Source: Olavius algarvensis associated proteobacterium Delta 3 (lineage in GTDB: Bacteria > Desulfobacterota > Desulfobacteria > Desulfobacterales > CAFBRK01). From it: a DNA stretch of 64,000 nt. The notes under the pieces are model-generated. The model was not told the origin of the DNA and made no database searches. It saw only the letters and a program-made list of their open reading frames with translations. Each line of letters starts with the position of its first letter. The first letter of the stretch is position 1. The position numbers and the translations under genes were made by a program. Below are positions 7,764 through 16,691 of the stretch, in pieces. The DNA lies in assembly GCA_903231505.1 (NCBI GenBank), contig CAFBRK010000283.1:1-64000 (forward strand), in the 5' to 3' direction.

Positions 7764-8889
7764 CATCTCGCTTTACCGGTGCAGTGCGTCCCGGGAAAGG
7801 ATCGCGATCTCCCGGGTCCGGCAGGTCGCCGGAGCGTGTTACCTGTAAAATATTGACTCCGGTGACAATGGCCGCAGCAAATCCCACCAGGATTACCGGA
7901 AGCATCTGAAGGGCATGATTGGCCAGGGTAAACCCGGCGGCTTCCTTTCCCGGCACGCCAAACAGGGTCATGGCAAATACCCCGCCAGCCTCCCATAGTC
8001 CCCAGAATCCCGGAACCGAAGGAAGGGCGATGAAAAATGCAACGATGACCATTACCGCGGTAAGCTCCGGATACGAGAGATCGACTCCGGGACATCCCAG
8101 TGCAATGATATAATAGGAAAATGCCGCTAGAAGCCAAATGATCAGGGACAGCATGCCGATCAGGGCAATGCTTTTCGGGTATCGCACCAGAGAGAAGCCG
8201 GAGGCGATATTGTCGGTGACGTTGGCCAGGGGAACAGCCAGCCGATCATGTATTTTTTGCTTCACGGCGACGCTGCCGAAACTCAGCAGCTGAGGGATCC
8301 GGAGGATCGTCTTCTGGATCAACGATCGTGTGTAATCGATGGTCACTAGAATGATGCCAATGATGAACACGAAGCAAATCCGCAACATTCCGGTGGCAAT
8401 CATTTCGAGGGTGTCCCGGTTGAGTTGGTAATTTCCGAAGGTCATGTTGAGTTCCGGATCGATGGGCACCGTCGCCAGGACAAAGGCAAACAAAGCGATG
8501 AGCATAATCAGGTCGAACACGCGCTCTGCGGCAACCGTTGCTAGGCCTGTTGTAAACGGTACCTTGCTTTGTTTGCGGAGCAGAATGGGTCGTGCCAGCT
8601 CACCCACCCTTCCTGGCAGCACGCAGTTCATCATGAAGCCGATCATCATGGGATTGTGAGCCTCCCAAAACCCGACGCGTCTGGCGGAGCGAAGAATGAT
8701 TTGCCAGCGAACTGCCCGGAGCATGAAGCTGATCAAAATGACCAAAGTGGCCGGAATCATCCAGAGATAATTGATGGTGCCCAGATACGCGACCAGATCG
8801 GCAAAAGGAACATTTCGAAATGCCAAATACAGGGTTATCGCCGAAACAACGGTTCCGAGAACCAGGGATATGATCAATTTTTTATTCAA
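7744..8889 (-). CDS. Flippase-like membrane protein of the AglD/YbhN (LPG synthase TM) family
   Basis: Polytopic membrane protein of 381 residues with about eight hydrophobic helices. It matches the lysylphosphatidylglycerol synthase transmembrane (UPF0104) family: an RAVRWQIIL stretch after helix 2, NCVLPGRVGELARPILL, and ALPSVPGFWGLWEAGG near the C-terminus. The soluble aminoacyl-transfer domain of MprF is absent, so a lipid or lipid-linked sugar transport role is more likely than synthesis; the substrate cannot be read from sequence. It lies 12 bp from ribF. Confidence 0.85.
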   Translation of the reverse strand: MNKKLIISLVLGTVVSAITLYLAFRNVPFADLVAYLGTINYLWMIPATLVILISFMLRAVRWQIILRSARRVGFWEAHNPMMIGFMMNCVLPGRVGELARPILLRKQSKVPFTTGLATVAAERVFDLIMLIALFAFVLATVPIDPELNMTFGNYQLNRDTLEMIATGMLRICFVFIIGIILVTIDYTRSLIQKTILRIPQLLSFGSVAVKQKIHDRLAVPLANVTDNIASGFSLVRYPKSIALIGMLSLIIWLLAAFSYYIIALGCPGVDLSYPELTAVMVIVAFFIALPSVPGFWGLWEAGGVFAMTLFGVPGKEAAGFTLANHALQMLPVILVGFAAAIVTGVNILQVTRSGDLPDPGDRDPFPGRTAPVKRDELKARS

Positions 8890-8901
8890 TATCTCAGATC
8901 A

Positions 8902-9837
8902 TTAGACGGACAAGATCTCTCTGGCATGGTCCACATCCTTGTGGATCTGCCGGGATAATTCTTCAACACTGGAGAATTTGATCTCTTCTCGAAGCCGCTT
9001 GATGAAGTTCACCCGAATCTTTTTTCCGTATATATCGTTATCGAAATCAAGGATGTGCACTTCAACCGTAAATTGATGGTCTTCAAAGGTGGGGCTGTAT
9101 CCGATATTAGCCACACCCTTGAATCGTGTCCCGTCAAATTCGACGGTCGCGGCATAAACACCCGTTTTGGGGCAAAGCTCATCCTGCAGGTTGATGTTGG
9201 CTGTGGGGAATCCCAGTAGCTTTCCGCCGCGATCCCGGCCCCGTTCCACCTCCCCTCGGATCTGATAGTGGCGACCGAGCATTTTTTGAGCTTCCGTCAT
9301 ACTGCCATCCATGACCAACTCCCGGATGCGGGTGCTGCTGATCCTCTCGGTATTTGCCCGGGGTGCGGGGATCCAATCGGCAACGACGACGTCGAAATCG
9401 AGGTCCCTTCCCATGGATTCGAGAAGATCCACCGTGCCTTCTCTGTTTTTGCCGAAGGTATAATCTCTTCCAACAACGACCACTCTCGCCCCGATGCGCC
9501 GGATCAGCAGGTCTTCGATAAATTCCCGCGCGGTCAACGCGGCAAAATCCAAAGTAAACGGGACGCCGATTACAACATCGAGCCCGGCACTTTCCATCAG
9601 CTCGATTTTTTGCTCGTACAGGGTAATCAGAGGGGGATGTCCGTTTTGTTTTAAAACGCGGATCGGGTGCGGTTCAAAGGTCATTGCGATGGCGGTGCCG
9701 CCAATGGCTTCCGCCCGTTCGATAACCTCGTGAAACAGGGCCTGATGGCCGATGTGCACACCGTCGAAATTGCCGATGGTAATTACGGCATTTCTAAAGG
9801 GTTCCCTGATATCGTTCAGATTTTCGATTAACTTCAT
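8902..9837 (-). CDS. ribF: Bifunctional riboflavin kinase / FAD synthetase
   Basis: Converts riboflavin to FMN and then FAD. The N-terminal adenylyltransferase part shows TIGNFDGVHIGHQALF and VVVVGRDYTFG; the C-terminal flavokinase part shows GKLLGFPTANI and VHILDFDNDIYGK. The 311-residue length is typical. It is the first gene of the minus-strand housekeeping run. The sequence upstream of its start is a CCCGTTAG-type repeat rather than a recognisable ribosome-binding site. Confidence 0.96.
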   Translation of the reverse strand: MKLIENLNDIREPFRNAVITIGNFDGVHIGHQALFHEVIERAEAIGGTAIAMTFEPHPIRVLKQNGHPPLITLYEQKIELMESAGLDVVIGVPFTLDFAALTAREFIEDLLIRRIGARVVVVGRDYTFGKNREGTVDLLESMGRDLDFDVVVADWIPAPRANTERISSTRIRELVMDGSMTEAQKMLGRHYQIRGEVERGRDRGGKLLGFPTANINLQDELCPKTGVYAATVEFDGTRFKGVANIGYSPTFEDHQFTVEVHILDFDNDIYGKKIRVNFIKRLREEIKFSSVEELSRQIHKDVDHAREILSV

Positions 9838-9844
9838 GGTATGG

Positions 9845-9900
9845 CCGTTAGCCCGTTAGCCCGTTAGCCCGTGGTCCCGTTAGCCCGTTGGCCCGTTGGG
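9845..9900. repeat. CCCGTTAG-type tandem octamer array
   Basis: About seven near-identical units of cccgttag/cccgttgg are visible immediately upstream of ribF. Similar but shorter words occur at about 1095-1140 and 51665-51690. The rest of the 9838-10207 gap holds heptamer words (gtatcct, gcatcct, gcattcc near 10032-10052) and no supported gene. Confidence 0.7.
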
Positions 9901-10207
9901 CGGTGTGCCTGTAGGGCGCGTCATCTGCCGCCTGTTGGCGTCGTCATTCGTCATGTGTCCCGCTTCGTGGAACATCATGGGTTGTTCTTCGACGTCTGTT
10001 TTCTCGAAACCCGATTCCATTATAGCTGCATCGTGTATCCTGCATCCTGCATTCCAAGTTCCGTAAATAGTATCCCGTCGTGAGATTTGGAGAATTGAAC
10101 TTCCGGCTCCAAACGATAATCACCCTCAAGTTATTGTGCAAACGAGGGTATCGCCCCCATCCGCATCTAATGTTTAAAGTTCGGCCAAAACTAAGATCAT
10201 TTCCAGA

Positions 10208-10248
10208 GCGGCGCAGCCGCGTTTCATAAAATCGCAGGGCGATTTTAT
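10208..10248. repeat. Two-hairpin REP-like element, copy b
   Basis: Stem 1 is gcggc-gca-gccgc (10208-10220). Stem 2 is a 10-bp perfect stem, ataaaatcgc-agg-gcgattttat (10226-10248). The element ends two bases before the -35 box of the tRNA promoter, so stem 2 could also act as a terminator or insulator between the upstream region and the tRNA gene. Confidence 0.7.
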
Positions 10249-10249
10249 C

Positions 10250-10278
10250 TTGACATGCATTCAAAATCCCTATATATG
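10250..10278 (+). promoter_or_regulatory. Sigma-70 promoter for tRNA-Leu
   Basis: A consensus TTGACA at 10250-10255, a 17-bp spacer, and TATATG at 10273-10278. The tRNA begins about 80 bp downstream, leaving a 5' leader for RNase P processing. Confidence 0.75.
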
Positions 10279-10359
10279 CAACAACTTCTAAACGAAGTCA
10301 ACAACCCCGCCGGGCCGGTGGTTGCACTGCCTGGGAGGTTCACCAAGTTCGATATGTGT

Positions 10360-10446
10360 GCCGAAGTGGCGGAACTGGTAGACGCGCTAGGTTCAGGGTC
10401 TAGTATCCGTACGGATGTGGGAGTTCGAATCTCCCCTTCGGCACCA
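10360..10446 (+). tRNA. tRNA-Leu(CAG): tRNA-Leu (anticodon CAG)
   Basis: The acceptor stem GCCGAAG pairs with CTTCGGC, followed by A and an encoded CCA end. The D-arm (ggaactggtagacgcgc), the anticodon arm ctagg-ttcaggg-tctag with anticodon CAG, a long class II variable arm and a T-arm (gggagttcgaatctccc) are all readable. The 87-nt length including CCA fits leucine tRNA. Confidence 0.97.
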
Positions 10447-10507
10447 TTTTCTTATCCCCACCAAGTCCGAGTCCCGTAATATTTATCACCCGTAATGCAT
10501 TCTGGCT

Positions 10508-10536
10508 TTGACACCCCTCCGGTAGAATTCTATAAT
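10508..10536 (+). promoter_or_regulatory. Full-consensus sigma-70 promoter upstream of gspA
   Basis: TTGACA (10508-10513), a 17-bp spacer and TATAAT (10531-10536) match the consensus perfectly. Transcription would start near 10543, about 57 bp before the gspA start codon. Confidence 0.8.
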
Positions 10537-10599
10537 CGAATCTTCATAAAATCCGAAACCATCGTGATCGTTTGCGAAGCTGCGTGAGCGTGGGCCCTT

Positions 10600-12315
10600 A
10601 TGTACACCCGTTTCTTCGGTTTTAAGGAAAGACCTTTCAAAATGGTGCCTGACCCGGCGTATCTATATCTAAGCCGGACCCATCAGGAGGCCATGGCGCA
10701 CCTTGCCTATTCGTTGAAGTCGGGGGATGGATTTGTCCAGGTGACCGGAGAGGTGGGCACCGGCAAGACAACGCTTTGTCGAGCCTTTATCCAACGGCTC
10801 GACGAAAGATATGAAGTCGCCTATATTTTCAACCCCGTCCTGGATCCCATCGAGCTATTGAAGGCGATCAACGATGAATTTGGAATCGATACGGAGCCTG
10901 ACAATGCGCGGGCGTTGATAAAGATTCTGAATGCGTTTCTGATCCAGGCAAAACGGAACGGCAAACAGGCGATTCTCATCATCGATGAAGCACAAAATTT
11001 AAGCCGCGGGGTTTTGGAACAGATTCGACTCATTTCCAACCTGGAAACATCCCGAGATAAATTGCTGCAGATCATCCTCTTCGGCCAACCCGAACTGGAA
11101 CAGACGCTGGATTCCCAGCCCCTCCGTCAGTTGCGGCAGCGGATGACCCTGAGTGCCAGGCTGCGCCCCTTGACCCTGAAAGAGACCAGGGCCTATGCAC
11201 TGCATCGGATCCAGGTGGCCGGAAGGACACGGGGAGACCCCTTTACGTCCGGCGCTATGCGATGTGTGTACAGGTTTTCCGGAGGCATCCCCAGGCTGAT
11301 CAACCTGTCATGTGATCGGGCCCTCCTGACCGCGTTTGCCGCTGACAACAAGCAGGTCGGAAAAAAAGAAGTGCGGGCCGCTGTCGAAGAACTGCAATAT
11401 CAGATCCCGGCCCATGGGGCCTCTCGCAGCATGCATCGGATCGGCCAGGCCGCACTGGCATCTGTTCTATTGCTGGTCGTGGCCGGAGTGTTGCTGATGG
11501 TCACCGGGATCGTTCCTGCAAGCTGGATGTCGATGGAGAACTGGAAAACGTCGCCGCCGTCGGCGCAGGTACCGGTCCGTGTCACCATTCATGAGATCCC
11601 TAAGCCGCCCACCGGGCACGTCATCCATGGGGATACCCCGGTCGATGTCAAACCGGCGATGCAGGTTGTCTCTTTGGATGATGTCATCTCTTCGGAAGAC
11701 GGTTACCTGCTGAGGCAATCCGCGTTGCATACGCTGCTGAACCTCTGGGGCCTGCCCAGCCAGAATCCATCCTTTCTCGAATCCATTGACGACGATGCGA
11801 TGTTCGTCCGTTTGGCAGCCAATTACCACGGGCTTTCCTTTCTGCGCCTGGTCAATGATTGGACGATGATTGAACGATTGAATCTGCCGGCCATTATACC
11901 GATCCAGTCTCAGTCGGACGATGTGGTTCGCATGCTGACACTGTCCGGCGTTACTTCGGACGGATATTTGTTTTACGTGGGAAAGGAGCGCCTAAAAGTT
12001 ATCATGAGTCCCGAGGATCTGGCACGCTTCTGGACGGGCGAAGCCTTTATCCTTTGGAAAAATTTTCTCGCGATTAACGGGGTAATCCCCAGAAAGACCA
12101 ACGGGGAATCGATTATCACCTTGAAACTGCTGCTTCGGGATATCGGTTTTAACGGCATCGAAATCGATGCCGTGTTCGATGAAACAGCCCGTCGGGCCGT
12201 TATGGCGGTTCAGGAAAAGAACGGCCTGCCCGTGGATGGTGTTGTCGGGACGATGACCAAGATCGCCCTCTACAATGAGAAAATGTCCCTGAACATCCCG
12301 AAGCTCAAACAATAA
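10600..12315 (+). CDS. gspA: GspA/ExeA-type AAA ATPase with peptidoglycan-binding domain
   Basis: Inner-membrane ATPase thought to help place the type II secretin through the cell wall. The 571-residue product has Walker A (GEVGTGKTT, residues 50-58), Walker B (ILIIDE, about 125-130), one transmembrane helix (about 277-305), and a C-terminal peptidoglycan-binding domain 1 (GFNGIEIDAVFDETARRAV). The next gene is gspB-like, which favours ExeA/GspA over the related ATPase found in exosortase loci, although an exosortase locus does follow. Its 3' end forms half of a perfect inverted repeat. Confidence 0.9.
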   Translation: MYTRFFGFKERPFKMVPDPAYLYLSRTHQEAMAHLAYSLKSGDGFVQVTGEVGTGKTTLCRAFIQRLDERYEVAYIFNPVLDPIELLKAINDEFGIDTEPDNARALIKILNAFLIQAKRNGKQAILIIDEAQNLSRGVLEQIRLISNLETSRDKLLQIILFGQPELEQTLDSQPLRQLRQRMTLSARLRPLTLKETRAYALHRIQVAGRTRGDPFTSGAMRCVYRFSGGIPRLINLSCDRALLTAFAADNKQVGKKEVRAAVEELQYQIPAHGASRSMHRIGQAALASVLLLVVAGVLLMVTGIVPASWMSMENWKTSPPSAQVPVRVTIHEIPKPPTGHVIHGDTPVDVKPAMQVVSLDDVISSEDGYLLRQSALHTLLNLWGLPSQNPSFLESIDDDAMFVRLAANYHGLSFLRLVNDWTMIERLNLPAIIPIQSQSDDVVRMLTLSGVTSDGYLFYVGKERLKVIMSPEDLARFWTGEAFILWKNFLAINGVIPRKTNGESIITLKLLLRDIGFNGIEIDAVFDETARRAVMAVQEKNGLPVDGVVGTMTKIALYNEKMSLNIPKLKQ

Positions 12316-12343
12316 CAGCGCGGCGCGCTGTTATTGTTTGAGC
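12303..12343. terminator. 19-bp perfect inverted repeat spanning the gspA stop codon
   Basis: The left arm (12303-12321) contains the last codons and stop of gspA. The right arm (12325-12343) is its exact complement, with a 3-nt ggc loop. There is no T-tract, so intrinsic termination is uncertain; mRNA stabilisation is equally possible. Confidence 0.6.
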
Positions 12344-12491
12344 GAAACGCGGCGTTGCCGCAAGAAAATATCAGTATAAACATCTTCTTGGGAATAGAGG
12401 ACATCATTGGGTTGAGCCACATTGGGGGCCCAGTAGAACCTGAAACCAAACTAATGCGCACGTTTATTCCCAGCACCAGCTTGGGAAATTC

Positions 12492-12514
12492 ATAAAATCT
12501 CAAAGAGATTTTAT
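12492..12514 (+). repeat. Hairpin abutting the gspB start codon (REP-like, copy c second stem)
   Basis: A 10-bp perfect stem (ataaaatctc-aaa-gagattttat) ends two bases before the gspB ATG at 12516, where a Shine-Dalgarno sequence would normally lie. Its partner stem (gcggc-gtt-gccgc) is about 140 bp upstream, near 12348-12361. Confidence 0.65.
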
Positions 12515-12515
12515 C

Positions 12516-13352
12516 ATGAGCTCCATCCTCAGGGCACTCAAAAAACTCGAAGAGGAAAGACCCCCGGAGAAGGGGAGGGTCTTTATCCCGGACGCCACGA
12601 CATCAGATGGGGCGTACGCCACGGATTCCACGCCCGCTTCGAAGAAGAACGTGATATTCTTTGGAATCGGTTTGGTATCGCTGATCATCGCGGCTGTCGC
12701 CCTGATGGCCGCTTTGGCGATCGGCCCCTTCGCCGACTATGGCGTCCAGGTCGGCAGCGGACCAAACACCCAGTCCGTTGACAACCCGACAACGGAGGGT
12801 GATACCAAACGTTCTCAAGACGTTGGGCGTTATCCCTCCGACACCAAGCCCTCTGCCTCGGCAAGTCCGGCAACGGTATCGGATCGTCGGGAACGATCTG
12901 AATCGGGTTCCCGCAACGGATCGTCGGCGCCAACACCGTCGGTGTCCCAGCTCCGAAAGACAATGACCTCACGGCAAAGCACCAATCGTGTTTCCACCAG
13001 CCCGGCTCCGACCGCAGGAAAGGCATCGGGCGCTAAGCTGTCGGACCGAACGTCGAAGTGGCCGGATGTCAGGCCGGCCGCGCCACCGGACAACGATCCG
13101 AAACCGGAAGACCGTCCTGCCCGCCGTGTCGATGGCACCGAATTTAATCCGCCCATGCTGGCATCCGCTGATTTGAAGCTTCAAGCGATCTCGTGGGCCG
13201 AGGAGCCGAGGCGGCGTCTTGCCGTCATCAATGGCGAAATACTTCATATCGGTGAGCAGACCTCGGGATATGTGATCGTCAATATTAGACTTAACGACGT
13301 CATCGTTAAGCAGGATGGGACGATGTGGCGCATGGTGTTCCGTTCCAAATAA
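12516..13352 (+). CDS. gspB: GspB-like general secretion pathway protein
   Basis: Partner of GspA in type II secretin assembly. The 278-residue product starts MSSILRALKKLEEERPPEKG, typical of GspB. It has one transmembrane helix (about residues 46-68), a long Pro/Ser/Thr/Arg-rich periplasmic linker, and a C-terminal GspB domain (LQAISWAEEPRRRLAVINGE, then a YVIVNIRLNDVIV strand). No ribosome-binding site is visible because a hairpin sits against the ATG, so translation may be coupled to gspA or controlled by that hairpin. Confidence 0.88.
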   Translation: MSSILRALKKLEEERPPEKGRVFIPDATTSDGAYATDSTPASKKNVIFFGIGLVSLIIAAVALMAALAIGPFADYGVQVGSGPNTQSVDNPTTEGDTKRSQDVGRYPSDTKPSASASPATVSDRRERSESGSRNGSSAPTPSVSQLRKTMTSRQSTNRVSTSPAPTAGKASGAKLSDRTSKWPDVRPAAPPDNDPKPEDRPARRVDGTEFNPPMLASADLKLQAISWAEEPRRRLAVINGEILHIGEQTSGYVIVNIRLNDVIVKQDGTMWRMVFRSK

Positions 13353-14442
13353 CGTTACTTCCGCATTATCCCAGGTTCACGCGACATCCCCGACACCCGG
13401 ATTTGCTCTCCCTATCTTTCGAGAGTGCATGCCCGCGTGATAAGGAGCCGGCGACCTATCCTCCGCACCCCGATCCAACGTGCCCCGGCTCCGGAGGATT
13501 GTTCAAGTAAACACAGATAATTGGGGCTCCTTTCGGTCGACTCCGTCAACAATTTCTGTCGCGACAATTGTGTCGGCACCTACGAAAAAGTGTGAAATGA
13601 ATCACTTAAACACCATGGAATAACCACCCTTGAAATCGACACAATACCTTCCTGCATCCGGCCGCCACTGGATTTGTCTCACATAGCCAACGAAGGTCTG
13701 CCGAGTGGATGCCTGCGGGCATGTGCGTACCCTCGGTTTACCGTAGGCTCGGTCGATTCCCCAACATACCGGAGGGTTGATAGATAACTTAATTTACAAG
13801 GGATATCACAAACGCCCACGACGATTTTATTTTGGCATGGAAATCGCATTGAACACCTATTTTAAATGATTTATATCGTTTCTTAGCCGTGTTTATTTGA
13901 TAAAAAAGCTATCTCCCTGAAAACATCAGATCGTTCAATGTGCTGATTCAGGGATTGTGGGACACCTCGACCCCACCGCGTGATGATCCGTCAAGACCTG
14001 GTGGCTCACCCTCGAGAGTGTCTTTCTTGTTTAAATTTCTATCGATTTAGGTAAGTTATAATGTTTTGTGGGGTGTAACCCACAGGGCGGAGCTGTATGG
14101 AACACATGGGACATCGATCTCTTCGAAACCTCTCGAGACAGTGGGTGGGTGCTACCGGTATGATGGATTCGGCAGACGGATGTATTGTCGCTTCGGCCGT
14201 CATATATGGCGTGATTCTCATCCCATTATACCGGAATCCGAGTCACCTTGCATAGGGGGTTGCAGGTTTTGGCAACTGTTGACTAAACCATATCGTATCA
14301 ACAACGGCGAGGCCATACCATGAGCGTATTCACAGCGATGCAAGCGCGTCTTATAGCGGGTTCAAACCCGCCGGCGCTGGGACGGGTTTGCATGGCAGGC
14401 ATCCATCAGCGGCTGAAACGGGGCGAACTGTAGCGATCGGCC
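13353..14442. other. 1.1-kb non-coding region upstream of the exopolysaccharide locus
   Basis: No open frame here has a recognisable product. A hairpin with 8-bp arms (ggagccgg/ccggctcc, about 13443-13495) and a sigma-54-like site at 13833 are the visible structures, and TATAAT occurs at 14057-14062 without a good -35 box. Its length and place suggest a long regulatory leader for the locus that begins at 14443. Confidence 0.6.
13833..13848 (+). promoter_or_regulatory. Candidate sigma-54 promoter
   Basis: TGGCATGGAAATCGCA matches the -24/-12 pattern TGGCAYGNNNNTTGCW with one mismatch (C for T at the third base from the GC), and the GG to GC spacing is exact. It points toward the exopolysaccharide locus 595 bp downstream. 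Sigma-54 control of exosortase-linked polysaccharide loci is known through PrsK/PrsR-type systems. Confidence 0.45.
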
Positions 14443-15942
14443 ATGGCAACCGTTCGAAAAAACATCGTCTACAATGTTTTTGGCCAGGGCGCCTCCCTTG
14501 TACTGAGCTTTATTGCCGTCAAGTATATTTTCAACATACTCGGAAAAGATGCGCTCGGTATCATCTATTTCACCATGACCGTGAACCTTCTGCTGAACAG
14601 CGTACTCAGCTTCGGTGTGACCTACACCACGGTGAGAGAAGTGGCCGCCCACACGAAAACCAACGCGTCGTACATCAGGGATTTTATCAGAACCAGCACC
14701 AGTCTCTACTGGGGAACTTATCTGGGCGTCGCCGCTTTAATCTACATTATGGCTGCCTGGATCGTGGACCACTGGATTATTCTGGAATCGCTTGAAAAGC
14801 CCGACGCCGTGTACATTTTGAGAATACTTGGCATTGCCGCCCTTCTCGCGTTTCCGAAGACATTGTACGAGAGCCTGTTAAAAGGCCTGCAGCGGATGGA
14901 TATTACCAATTTCATAGATGTTTCGACCACCGCCCTTCAGCAGGCCGGCATGATTGCCATTCTACTATCCGGCGGCAGCCTCTATATGGTCATACACTGG
15001 ATGGCCCTGTGCTACGTACTCCGGATAGTCGTGTATCTTAGCGTCCTGACACGCTATTTTCCAAAGCCCTGCTTTTTTCCGGGTTTTTCCATGGACGTCC
15101 TGAGGAAAAATTTCCATTTCACCTCGAGACTCATCGTCAGCTCCCTATGCGCTTCCATCAATCAGCAGGCCGACCGGCTGATTATCAGCAAACTCATGCC
15201 GATCGGTGTGATGGGGTATTACGGGTTTGTCTACGGCGGATTGGGGCGACTCCGTCTGCTGACGGGATCGGTGGCGCAGGCCGTGTATCCGTCGTTTTCC
15301 GCCCTTGAAAAAAGCGGAAATCGGGGAACGCTGCTGTCCCAGTACAGAATGGCGCAGGACCTGGTGTGCTTCGGGCTGATTCCCGTTTATGCCTTGATAC
15401 TTTATATATTTCATCCGTTGTTTTCGTTCATCTTCAACGAGGAAGTTGCCGGGTACCTCTTTGTCCCTGCTGTCCTCATGAGTATCGGCTTCTACATCAG
15501 CGGGACCACCCGTATCCCCGATGTGTTTGCGCTGGCGGTGGGGAATTCCGGAATCATGGCGCGACAGCAGTTTTACGATCTTTTGCTGATCGTGCCCGTG
15601 ATGGTTTTCCTGATTGCAAAGCTGCAACTGGTCGGCGCCGGACTGTCGTTAATCGTCATGCATGTATTTCACCTCGGTTACGGCGTTCGTAGAGTTTGTA
15701 TCGAGTGCCTGAAGTTGCCGCTGTTATCCTGGTACGGACATGTCGCCAGGATCCTGCTTCTGGCGGTTGGCACCTACGGCATCGGTTGGCTAGTGATGGC
15801 ACCGGTCCTCGACAGAGGTTTTACCATGTTGATGACCGGATACGTGGTCGCATCCGTCCTGTTCTTCGGCGGAAGCTGGTTCATCATCACCGGAGAACTG
15901 AAGAGCAGAATTCTGAGGGGTCTCGTGGCCTTGAAATCCTGA
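14443..15942 (+). CDS. Wzx-like polysaccharide flippase
   Basis: Polytopic MATE/MOP-family protein of 499 residues with about 12-14 hydrophobic helices. The N-terminal pattern (NIVYNVFGQGASLVLSFIAV, then TYTTVREVAAH) is typical of oligosaccharide-unit flippases that move lipid-linked repeat units across the inner membrane. It is the first gene of the exopolysaccharide locus, which also has a Wzy-like polymerase and a Wza-like exporter, so a Wzx/Wzy-dependent pathway is implied. Confidence 0.92.
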   Translation: MATVRKNIVYNVFGQGASLVLSFIAVKYIFNILGKDALGIIYFTMTVNLLLNSVLSFGVTYTTVREVAAHTKTNASYIRDFIRTSTSLYWGTYLGVAALIYIMAAWIVDHWIILESLEKPDAVYILRILGIAALLAFPKTLYESLLKGLQRMDITNFIDVSTTALQQAGMIAILLSGGSLYMVIHWMALCYVLRIVVYLSVLTRYFPKPCFFPGFSMDVLRKNFHFTSRLIVSSLCASINQQADRLIISKLMPIGVMGYYGFVYGGLGRLRLLTGSVAQAVYPSFSALEKSGNRGTLLSQYRMAQDLVCFGLIPVYALILYIFHPLFSFIFNEEVAGYLFVPAVLMSIGFYISGTTRIPDVFALAVGNSGIMARQQFYDLLLIVPVMVFLIAKLQLVGAGLSLIVMHVFHLGYGVRRVCIECLKLPLLSWYGHVARILLLAVGTYGIGWLVMAPVLDRGFTMLMTGYVVASVLFFGGSWFIITGELKSRILRGLVALKS

Positions 15943-16036
15943 AAGTATGGAATCCGCGCAGGAACACGGGGGGCGGGCCGTATTCGGATAGATGGCGGAT
16001 CCATAAACAGAAGCCTCCCTTCCAGGTTGGTAAACG

Positions 16037-16630
16037 ATGGATATAGCCAGGCAGGAAACCCGATTCCGAAACAGTCTCTACCGCCTCAAGGGGGCCATGT
16101 TAAAGGCGTATCTTCACTTCCACGGGTGCAAGGTCGATAACAAATTAAAGTGCAAACGATTCCCAATTTTCCGTACGGTTCCCCAAAAGAACTTTTTCAT
16201 CGGAAATAACGTGACGATCGGATTTAACATTACGTTCGATATTCACGAGGGTGGCCGGTTGGTGATTGGAGACAGGGTAAACCTGACGCAGGACATCCTG
16301 ATATGCGCTCGATCGGAAGTCTCCATCGGAGAAGACACCCTGGTCGCGGAAAACGTGAGCATCAGAGACGGAGATCATATGTCCTGCAGAAGCGAGCCGA
16401 TCCATTCCCAACCGGTGGTATCCGACCCGGTTCGGATCGGAAGAGATGTCTGGATCGGTGCATTCTCGGTGGTTCTCAAAGGCGCCAGCATTCCGGACGG
16501 TGTTGTCATAGGTGCCAAATCCCTGGTGTTACAATCTTCATCCATGATACCCTACAGCATCAACGTCGGATCGCCCGTTAGAAGAATTGCAATGAGGGCG
16601 GATGACTCGCCACCGGCGGCAGATGAATGA
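16037..16630 (+). CDS. Left-handed beta-helix acyltransferase (WbbJ-like)
   Basis: Likely acetyltransferase that decorates a sugar of the polysaccharide. The 197-residue product has hexapeptide repeats throughout (FIGNNVTIGFNITF, VIGDRVNLTQDILI, SIGEDTLVAENVSI, RIGRDVWIGAFSVVLKGASI), and a DGDHM loop of the maltose/galactoside acetyltransferase type. Donor and acceptor sugars cannot be told. It lies 94 bp after the flippase gene. Confidence 0.9.
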   Translation: MDIARQETRFRNSLYRLKGAMLKAYLHFHGCKVDNKLKCKRFPIFRTVPQKNFFIGNNVTIGFNITFDIHEGGRLVIGDRVNLTQDILICARSEVSIGEDTLVAENVSIRDGDHMSCRSEPIHSQPVVSDPVRIGRDVWIGAFSVVLKGASIPDGVVIGAKSLVLQSSSMIPYSINVGSPVRRIAMRADDSPPAADE

Positions 16631-16691
16631 ATTCCCATATTGTCACAAACAGCTGTGAGCGCGGTATCGCAGCAGAAGCCACCCGTCAGCC

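Noticed and set aside
9944..10264. 106-codon minus-strand frame between ribF and the tRNA
   Set aside because: Basic, low-complexity product covering repeats and the tRNA promoter; no recognisable domain or ribosome site.
13490..13505. Shared string ccggaggattgtt at about 13490 and 58050, considered as a riboswitch or attachment core
   Set aside because: Similarity is limited to about 15 bp, the surrounding sequence does not match and no known RNA motif fits.
14066..14323. 85-codon frame in the long region before the flippase gene
   Set aside because: No ribosome site, no domain, and a composition unlike neighbouring genes.
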